From contig CAZOMR010000109.1 in assembly GCA_964580655.1 (NCBI GenBank), forward strand, positions 1 to 10,807: a DNA stretch of 10,807 bases. Direction: 5' to 3'. A model generated the notes under the pieces. The model ran no database searches and had not been told where the DNA came from. It saw nothing but the letters and a program-made list of their open reading frames with translations. The position numbers were made by a program, and so were the translations under genes. The stretch comes from CAZOMR01 sp964580655. GTDB lineage: Bacteria > RBG-13-61-14 > CAZOMR01. Of this stretch, positions 6,174 through 10,807 are shown one piece after another (the stretch's first letter is position 1; each line of letters opens with the position of its first letter).

Positions 6174-6328
6174 GAAAAATCAACGACCAAAGACGAAAAA
6201 TTTTTATTATGCACATGGCGTCATTTTGTCAAGGTCGGCCTTTCGGCCGCCACCGAAGGTGGTCTGCGAACCTTGACAAAATGTCTAGCCATGTGCTTTT
6301 TGACAATTACCTTGGTCGTTGATTTTTC
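6174..6328. repeat. 155-base imperfect palindrome with cloverleaf-like tip
   Basis: Three matched blocks form the arms. GAAAAATCAACGACCAA (6174-6190) matches its exact complement at 6312-6328 (17 pairs). GCACATGGC (6211-6219) pairs with 6288-6296 (9 pairs). ATTTTGTCAAGGT (6223-6235) pairs with 6270-6282 (13 pairs). The tip carries two further hairpins: CGGCC/GGCCG (6236-6240 and 6245-6249, loop TTTC) and CCACC/GGTGG (6250-6254 and 6258-6262, loop GAA). The unpaired internal stretches are unequal (20 and 15 bases). The whole could fold as a cruciform or an RNA cloverleaf. No open frame is inside and no clear target-site duplication flanks it. It resembles a MITE or REP-type element in form; identity is unknown. 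Confidence 0.7.
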
Positions 6329-6394
6329 GTTACTCTCTCCTCGTTCGCTTCCCTCGCCGTGGTCTGTGGCCACTCCTTAATGCCCATCGGGACC

Positions 6395-6413
6395 GTAGAG
6401 ATTTCCTCTCTAC
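6395..6413. repeat. Small hairpin GTAGAGA/TCTCTAC
   Basis: GTAGAGA (6395-6401) and TCTCTAC (6407-6413) pair perfectly around TTTCC, with partial CCG/CGG extension outside. There is no T-run, so it is not a terminator. It lies on the right shoulder of the long palindrome. Confidence 0.35.
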
Positions 6414-6433
6414 TCGGACAAGCCTACTCGTAA

Positions 6434-6447
6434 CCCAAAATTTTGGG
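6434..6447. promoter_or_regulatory. Perfect 14-base palindrome upstream of the pilZ-priA promoter
   Basis: CCCAAAATTTTGGG is its own complement and lies about 44 bases upstream of the -35 box. Its symmetry suits a dimeric activator or repressor site, but no evidence beyond symmetry and position is available. Confidence 0.3.
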
Positions 6448-6490
6448 GAACGTCCAGTCCCAGCCGTATTTTCCCGGCCGAACACCTGAA

Positions 6491-6519
6491 TTGACTTCCT
6501 TTCATTCGCTTACTATAAT
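6491..6519 (+). promoter_or_regulatory. Near-consensus sigma-70 promoter of pilZ-priA
   Basis: TTGACT (6491-6496), a 17-base spacer and a perfect TATAAT (6514-6519) form the best promoter in the window. Transcription should start near 6526, giving a leader of about 20 bases that contains AAGGAG (6534-6539), six bases before the TTG start at 6546. Confidence 0.75.
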
Positions 6520-6545
6520 TATTTTGTAACCTCAAGGAGCAGAAA

Positions 6546-6896
6546 TTGCGAACCAGGCAACATCTACGTGTACCCCTGCCAGTGCCGGTGAAATTCCGTG
6601 TCGCCGAGATTGACATGGATTACGAGGTGGCTGAGTTGGAAGACATAAGCTGGGGAGGCGTGTTCATCCGCTGGCCCAAGCCATTCGCAAAGAGCACAAG
6701 GTTAATCATGCAGTTCTTTCTGGCAGAGGATTCTGTTGTGCTGGAGGTATGGGGAACAGTGGTTCGGCCCCAGGATGCAGAGCAGGGAAAACCCGCTGGA
6801 ATGGGCGTTCAATTTGATGAGTTGGATGATGCGGCTCGAAGCACTATTCAGAAGATGGTGGAAGCCTATCTGAAAGCATACCTGAAGAAAAGCTAG
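6546..6896 (+). CDS. Single-domain PilZ protein, probable c-di-GMP receptor
   Basis: PilZ domains bind the second messenger cyclic di-GMP and pass the signal to partner proteins in motility, surface attachment or polysaccharide export. This 116-residue protein consists of the domain alone. The ligand-binding RxxxR is R4-R8 (RQHLR) and the second motif DxSxxG is DISWGG (33-38). GVFIRWPKPF, the hydrophobic IMQFFL strand and GMGVQFDEL near the C terminus match the sub-type frequent in myxobacteria and relatives. A strong AAGGAG site fixes the TTG start at 6546. A promoter stands directly upstream and priA starts seven bases after the stop, so the two are cotranscribed. Both binding motifs are intact, so c-di-GMP binding is likely; the downstream partner is unknown. 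Confidence 0.88.
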   Translation: MRTRQHLRVPLPVPVKFRVAEIDMDYEVAELEDISWGGVFIRWPKPFAKSTRLIMQFFLAEDSVVLEVWGTVVRPQDAEQGKPAGMGVQFDELDDAARSTIQKMVEAYLKAYLKKS

Positions 6897-6903
6897 ACGC
6901 CTT

Positions 6904-9480
6904 ATGCCATCCAGCAGAGCTTGCCCGCAACTTGCTGAAGTGGCAGTGAGCCTGCCTCTGTTTCAGACCTTTCACTACCGCATTCCCTCCCGCCTTCGCA
7001 CTCATGCCGCACCGGGCAAGCGAGTCATCGTGCCATTCGGGCAAAAAAAGATAATCGGATACATCATTGGCTTTCCGAGGGAAAGCCAGGTGCCGGAACC
7101 CAGGCTCAAGGACATCTCGGAAATTCTCGACCCCGAACCACTATTCGGCGACCGGACACTTGAATTTCTAACATGGGTCAGCCGATATTATTTCACCCCC
7201 ATCGGAGTGGTGCTCAAGTCTGCGCTTCCTCCCGGAATCAACCCTGGTTCCAGAAAATCTTTCCGGATCACATTGACGGGAAAACAGGCCCTGGAGGAGG
7301 AAGGTTTCAAGCAAGAATTAAAGGGCCTGCTTGAAACCTTCGCTGATCTTGAGGATGTCCCTGTGGATCGGCTTGAGCATTTTACCGGGGTCAAGGAACA
7401 AAGCTCCCGGGTTAAGGAACTCCTGAAAAAGGGTTATCTGGAGAAGAGTGAAAGGTTTAAAGGAGCAAGGGTGCGCGAGCGCTACGAAGATTACCTTTTT
7501 TTGATAAAAGAGATCAGCCCTTCCCTTGAACAAAGGCTCAAGACGCGCGCTCCCGAGCAGGCCCGGCTGGTGAATTTGCTTAGAGACAAAAGCCCTGTTG
7601 CACTGGGCGACCTCCATGGGCGCTTCAAGAACCCGCGAGCCGTGGCTCGCCGCCTTTGCTCGCAAGGGCTTGCGGAAATCCGCAAAGAGCGCATTGAGCG
7701 CGAGCCTTTTTCCATCCCGCTTGCGGTCGAACCGCCCCCCAGGCGGCTTTCCCCGGAACAGCAGAAAGCCCTCACCGAACTCAAGGCCGCACTCTCTCGT
7801 AAGAGCTTTGCCACTTACCTCCTGCAAGGCGTTACCGGAAGCGGCAAAACCGAGGTCTATATCCGACTCATCCAGTCAGCGCTCAAAAAAGGAAAAAGAG
7901 CTTTGGTGCTGGTTCCCGAGATCTCCCTGACCCCGCAACTCGTCAGCCGTTTTGAATCACGCTTTTCGTCTTCCGATATGGCAGTGCTTCACTCAGCCCT
8001 CTCACCCGGCGAGCGCTTTGACCAGTGGCACAAAATCCAGGCTGGCAAAGCCCGGATAGTAATAGGCGCCCGGTCAGCAGTGTTCGCACCCCTGGATAAC
8101 CTGGGAGTGATCGTGGTGGACGAGGAGCACGAATCCGCTTATAAGCAGGAAGACCGATTCCCTTATCAGGCGCGCGACCTCGCTATTTCACGAGGCCAGA
8201 AGGAGCGATGTCTTGTGCTTCTCGGCTCGGCAACACCTTCACTAGAATCAGCCTTTAATGCTGAAACCGGAAAATACAGCCGGCTCTTTCTCAACACGCG
8301 CATTGACCGCCGGCCATTGCCAGAGGTTGAGCTCGTAGACCTTCGTGAGCGTTTCAGTAGTGCAGACCTGCCAGGGGCCGCGAAGGAACTCCACCTCAAG
8401 GACACAGACAGGGTGTGGAAAAAAGAGATATTCTCGCATCCCCTGCGGGACGCGCTTTTAGAAAATGTCCGTGCCGGGCATCAATCTCTACTCTTTCTCA
8501 ACCACCGAGGCTTTGCTTCATTTTTCGTCTGCCTTGACTGCGGCCAGCGTTTTGTGTGTCCCAACTGCTCCGTCTCATTGACCTGGCACGAGAAGAAGAC
8601 CGTCTCACGGATAGACCGGACTTATGGAGAACCAACTGCGGGATCGTATCTACTCTGTCATTACTGCGGCTATCGTGTCGCGACCCCGGAGGTCTGCCCG
8701 CAGTGCCTGGGCGTGAGGATGGTTAATTTCGGACTCGGCACAGAGCGGGTTGAACAGGAGTTGAATCAGCTCTTGCCACATGCCCGCATCGCGCGCATGG
8801 ACCGGGACACCATGCAGGGCCGCGGCGCTTATTTCAAGATCATGAGTATGCTTGAGCGCCGGGAGATTGATGTCCTGGTCGGCACACAGATGGTGGCCAA
8901 GGGACACGACCTCCCGGGTGTCACCCTGGTTGGAGTGCTCCTTGCAGACCTGTCTCTCAACATCCCTGACTTCCGTTCAAGCGAACGCACCTTCCAGCTT
9001 ATAACACAGGTGGCTGGAAGGGCCGGACGGGGCGAGCATCCCGGCAGGGTGATCATCCAGACATTCAACCCAGATCATTACAGCATCCGCTGTGCGCTTG
9101 AGCATGACTACTCATCGTTCTTCAAGAAAGAGCTGGAGCTCCGGAAGGCTCTCGGATACCCGCCCTGGGGCAGGCTGGCAAACTTTCGCTTCTCGGCACA
9201 TAGCCCAAAAAGCGCAGCCGAGGCCGCAGGCGAGCTCGCGAAGATAGCACGCAAGATTTCCCGGCGAAAGAATTACCGCGATGGCTTGAGGATTCTCGGA
9301 CCTGCCCCGGCCCCGCTTACCCGTCTCAGGGGCCGCACCCGCTGGCAGATGCTTGTGCAAGCCCCTTCCGCGGCAATGATCGGCCAGTATTGCTCCGAGG
9401 TGTATAAAGAGGTATCCAGCCGACCGGTTGCGAAAAGGGTGAAATTTGATCTTGACCGCGATCCGGTGAACCTGCTTTGA
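6904..9480 (+). CDS. priA: Primosomal protein N', replication-restart helicase PriA
   Basis: PriA recognises stalled or collapsed forks and reloads the replicative helicase. The N-terminal 3'-end-binding domain (LFQTFHYRIP... VPFGQKKIIGYIIGF) is followed by a winged-helix region. The superfamily 2 helicase core has Walker A GVTGSGKT (309-316), DEEH (406-409) and GSATPSLES. Eight zinc-binding cysteines are C543, C546, C552, C555, C585, C588, C598 and C601. Then come GTERVEQEL, GTQMVAKGHD and QVAGRAGRG, and a C-terminal domain ending near DLDRDPVNL. At 858 residues it is longer than E. coli PriA (732). Some of the excess is about 15 residues between the two zinc knuckles and roughly as many before FLNHRGF (531-537). 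Its ATG lies seven bases after the PilZ stop with a weak ribosome site, so translation may be coupled. Confidence 0.96.
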   Translation: MPSSRACPQLAEVAVSLPLFQTFHYRIPSRLRTHAAPGKRVIVPFGQKKIIGYIIGFPRESQVPEPRLKDISEILDPEPLFGDRTLEFLTWVSRYYFTPIGVVLKSALPPGINPGSRKSFRITLTGKQALEEEGFKQELKGLLETFADLEDVPVDRLEHFTGVKEQSSRVKELLKKGYLEKSERFKGARVRERYEDYLFLIKEISPSLEQRLKTRAPEQARLVNLLRDKSPVALGDLHGRFKNPRAVARRLCSQGLAEIRKERIEREPFSIPLAVEPPPRRLSPEQQKALTELKAALSRKSFATYLLQGVTGSGKTEVYIRLIQSALKKGKRALVLVPEISLTPQLVSRFESRFSSSDMAVLHSALSPGERFDQWHKIQAGKARIVIGARSAVFAPLDNLGVIVVDEEHESAYKQEDRFPYQARDLAISRGQKERCLVLLGSATPSLESAFNAETGKYSRLFLNTRIDRRPLPEVELVDLRERFSSADLPGAAKELHLKDTDRVWKKEIFSHPLRDALLENVRAGHQSLLFLNHRGFASFFVCLDCGQRFVCPNCSVSLTWHEKKTVSRIDRTYGEPTAGSYLLCHYCGYRVATPEVCPQCLGVRMVNFGLGTERVEQELNQLLPHARIARMDRDTMQGRGAYFKIMSMLERREIDVLVGTQMVAKGHDLPGVTLVGVLLADLSLNIPDFRSSERTFQLITQVAGRAGRGEHPGRVIIQTFNPDHYSIRCALEHDYSSFFKKELELRKALGYPPWGRLANFRFSAHSPKSAAEAAGELAKIARKISRRKNYRDGLRILGPAPAPLTRLRGRTRWQMLVQAPSAAMIGQYCSEVYKEVSSRPVAKRVKFDLDRDPVNLL

Positions 9481-10787
9481 GGCCAAAAAAAGTGAAACAG
9501 GTCTGGTTTTATATCAAGCTTTTGCTCCTTTTTGCAGGGCTTGCCTTGATCGTGCGTGCTGACTGGCAGGCAAAAAAAACCGGACTCCGGCTCCGGCCCT
9601 TAAGCTCAGAATTAATCGAGGTCTTGCCTGATACGGACCTCACTGCTTTCCGGGAAAAGCCGATTCCTCATTATCCAGGACTCATCACATCCGATGAATC
9701 TGGAGAACAAGAGAAGATTTCCCGCCGAGCCGCGGCCCTTCAAACCGCACAGATCGAGCCCAGGTTCAAGGGCTTCGTGGACGAGATAAATACACTCATC
9801 TGTCTGGATGAGACAGGAATGATATGCGGCGCAAAGATTATAAGCCACCGTGAAACACCTTACTACATGAAAATCATCCAGGATTCCCAGTTCCTGGATA
9901 ACATCCTGAAAAGGAACATCAAGGACGGGCTCGAAGATATTGACGCAGTCACCGGCGCCACCATTACCTCGGAGGCAATAATAGCAGACATCCGGGCCGC
10001 CGCGCTTTCAGCCGGCCGGGACCTTTACGGCCTTGAGTTGGAGGCTCCTCCTACGCCCTCCTTGAGGGGTGCGCTCGCCCGGCCAGAATTCCTCATCCTC
10101 GTTCTGGCCCTGGCCCTGGGGCTTTGCGCCCGGTATTTTCGTTTTCCTTCATGGCGCAGGGAAGCGGTGTATGTCTTCAGCATCCTCACAATAGGCTTTT
10201 ACCTCAATACCCCGTTCTCACTTGTCCATGTTTTTCAATTAGCCTCGCTAAAGTGGCCGGGAACATCTAACCCGGGCCTTCTTATACTCGGTATATTTGT
10301 TCTAGCAACCACCATCTTTACCGGTCCTGTTTACTGCGGATATGTCTGCCCATTCGGCGCAATCCAGGATCTCTTATATCGCGTCTCGCCAAAAGCATGG
10401 CACTGGCAGGTATCAACCAGACTATTGCGCGTGGCAAGGGAGATGCGATACCTGGTGCTATTCGCTTGCGTGCTCGGATTCTTCGGCATAGGGATCAAAG
10501 CCTTCTCCGAGATCGAACCCTTCTCTCACCTCTTTGCCATTACCAGGTCCATCGCGCCCTGGCTCTTGATCATCCTCGTATTGTTCTTAAGCCTATTCGT
10601 CCGCAGGTTCTGGTGCAGGTTCTTCTGTCCCACAGGCGCATGCCTTGTCATGCTCTCTGCGCACCGCCGCTTTTTCAGGCACATTGAAACAGGGCTCAAG
10701 AGTTCGGAGATAGACCCCGCGGCCACAGTTAAACAGGAAGAAGCCACAGACAAGCGGGTGTGCGACATAAATGGTGACTATCCGTGA
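9477..10787 (+). CDS. NosR/PceC-like membrane FMN-binding, CxxxCP iron-sulfur protein
   Basis: Numbering is from the TTG at 9477, which overlaps the priA stop (TTGA) and has GGTGA seven bases upstream; a GTG at 9492 with GAGG is an equally possible start. A first membrane helix (9-26) is followed by an extracytoplasmic FMN-binding domain. Its motif DAVTGAT (156-162) marks T162 as the likely covalent flavin site. Five more hydrophobic helices follow, near 203-221, 229-250, 267-288, 325-343 and 360-378. Two CxxxCP motifs (C287/C291 in YCGYVCPFG, C380/C384 in WCRFFCPTG) sit at membrane edges, as in NosR, NapH and PceC. The tandem ferredoxin domain that ends NosR is missing, so the plan is closest to PceC of organohalide respirers. 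The likely role is electron transfer between quinol or flavin and an exported reductase or maturation system. Partner and substrate are unknown, and no reductase is in the window. Confidence 0.8.
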   Translation: MRPKKVKQVWFYIKLLLLFAGLALIVRADWQAKKTGLRLRPLSSELIEVLPDTDLTAFREKPIPHYPGLITSDESGEQEKISRRAAALQTAQIEPRFKGFVDEINTLICLDETGMICGAKIISHRETPYYMKIIQDSQFLDNILKRNIKDGLEDIDAVTGATITSEAIIADIRAAALSAGRDLYGLELEAPPTPSLRGALARPEFLILVLALALGLCARYFRFPSWRREAVYVFSILTIGFYLNTPFSLVHVFQLASLKWPGTSNPGLLILGIFVLATTIFTGPVYCGYVCPFGAIQDLLYRVSPKAWHWQVSTRLLRVAREMRYLVLFACVLGFFGIGIKAFSEIEPFSHLFAITRSIAPWLLIILVLFLSLFVRRFWCRFFCPTGACLVMLSAHRRFFRHIETGLKSSEIDPAATVKQEEATDKRVCDINGDYP

Positions 10788-10807
10788 AATATACGGCTCC
10801 TCTTGAG
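10784..10807 (+). CDS. Start of a further gene, cut by the window end
   Basis: A GTG at 10784 overlaps the preceding TGA in the common GTGA arrangement, and GGTGA lies about six bases upstream. The frame (MKYTAPLE) stays open to the last base. Only eight codons are visible, so the product cannot be named and the call rests on start context alone. Confidence 0.35.

Larger units (their letters stand above)
5930..6545. other. 616-base gene-free region between divergent operons
   Basis: No convincing coding frame is visible on either strand. The region contains, left to right: the minus-strand promoter and dyad (5948-5983), an AT-rich hairpin (6009-6027), a hairpin pair (6089-6112 and 6121-6162), the long palindrome (6174-6328), a small hairpin (6395-6413), a 14-base perfect palindrome (6434-6447) and the plus-strand promoter (6491-6519). 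This density of inverted repeats is far above that of the rest of the window. It suggests a structured RNA, a non-autonomous mobile element or an attachment/regulatory region rather than plain spacer. Confidence 0.7.

Noticed and set aside
6174..6328. The long palindrome as a proven transposable element
   Set aside because: No target-site duplication is clear at its ends (ggattat on the left, gttactc on the right), no transposase is nearby, and only one copy is in the window. It is kept as an unidentified palindromic element.
6410..6616. Minus-strand open frame of 68 codons over the pilZ promoter
   Set aside because: It overlaps the strong promoter, ribosome site and start of pilZ, has no ribosome site of its own, and its composition is rich in R, S and G as in chance frames.
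1..10807. CRISPR array, tRNA, rRNA, prophage or insertion sequence
   Set aside because: No regularly spaced repeats, cloverleaf with CCA-type end, rRNA core sequence, integrase or transposase were seen on either strand by reading.

Overview
The window looks like an ordinary chromosomal segment of a mid-GC, Gram-negative bacterium. The best guess is a Desulfobacterota/deltaproteobacterial lineage. This rests on gene order (ispD-ispF-cysS), a PilZ domain of the type common in myxobacteria and relatives, a NosR/PceC-like membrane flavoprotein, and a leader repeat that looks familiar from such genomes. The taxon is inferred, not shown by any marker gene.

Layout. Positions 1-157 are a non-coding leader with nested inverted repeats, a small GC hairpin and a candidate promoter. 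A tightly packed plus-strand operon follows: ispD and ispF (methylerythritol-phosphate isoprenoid pathway) and cysS (cysteinyl-tRNA synthetase). The next 295 bases separate cysS from a convergent minus-strand operon and contain a short 5' relic of a Fic-family gene. The minus-strand operon reads from right to left: a 96-aa and a 126/127-aa protein of unknown function, then lysA and dapF, the last two enzymes of diaminopimelate/lysine synthesis (DapF makes meso-DAP, LysA decarboxylates it to lysine).

A 616-base gene-free region (5930-6545) lies between two divergent promoters. It holds a 155-base imperfect palindrome (6174-6328) tipped by two small hairpins, plus several smaller dyads. To its right, a near-consensus promoter (6491-6519) drives a plus-strand cluster: a PilZ-domain protein, the replication-restart helicase PriA, and a six-helix membrane flavoprotein with an FMN-attachment motif and two CxxxCP iron-sulfur motifs. 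A further gene probably starts at 10784 and runs off the window.

Most genes are housekeeping and intact by motif inspection. I see no defence island, prophage, CRISPR array, rRNA or tRNA, and no convincing new multi-gene system. The items most worth a second look are the palindromic element, the two uncharacterised small proteins ahead of lysA, the NosR/PceC-like protein next to priA, and the Fic relic.
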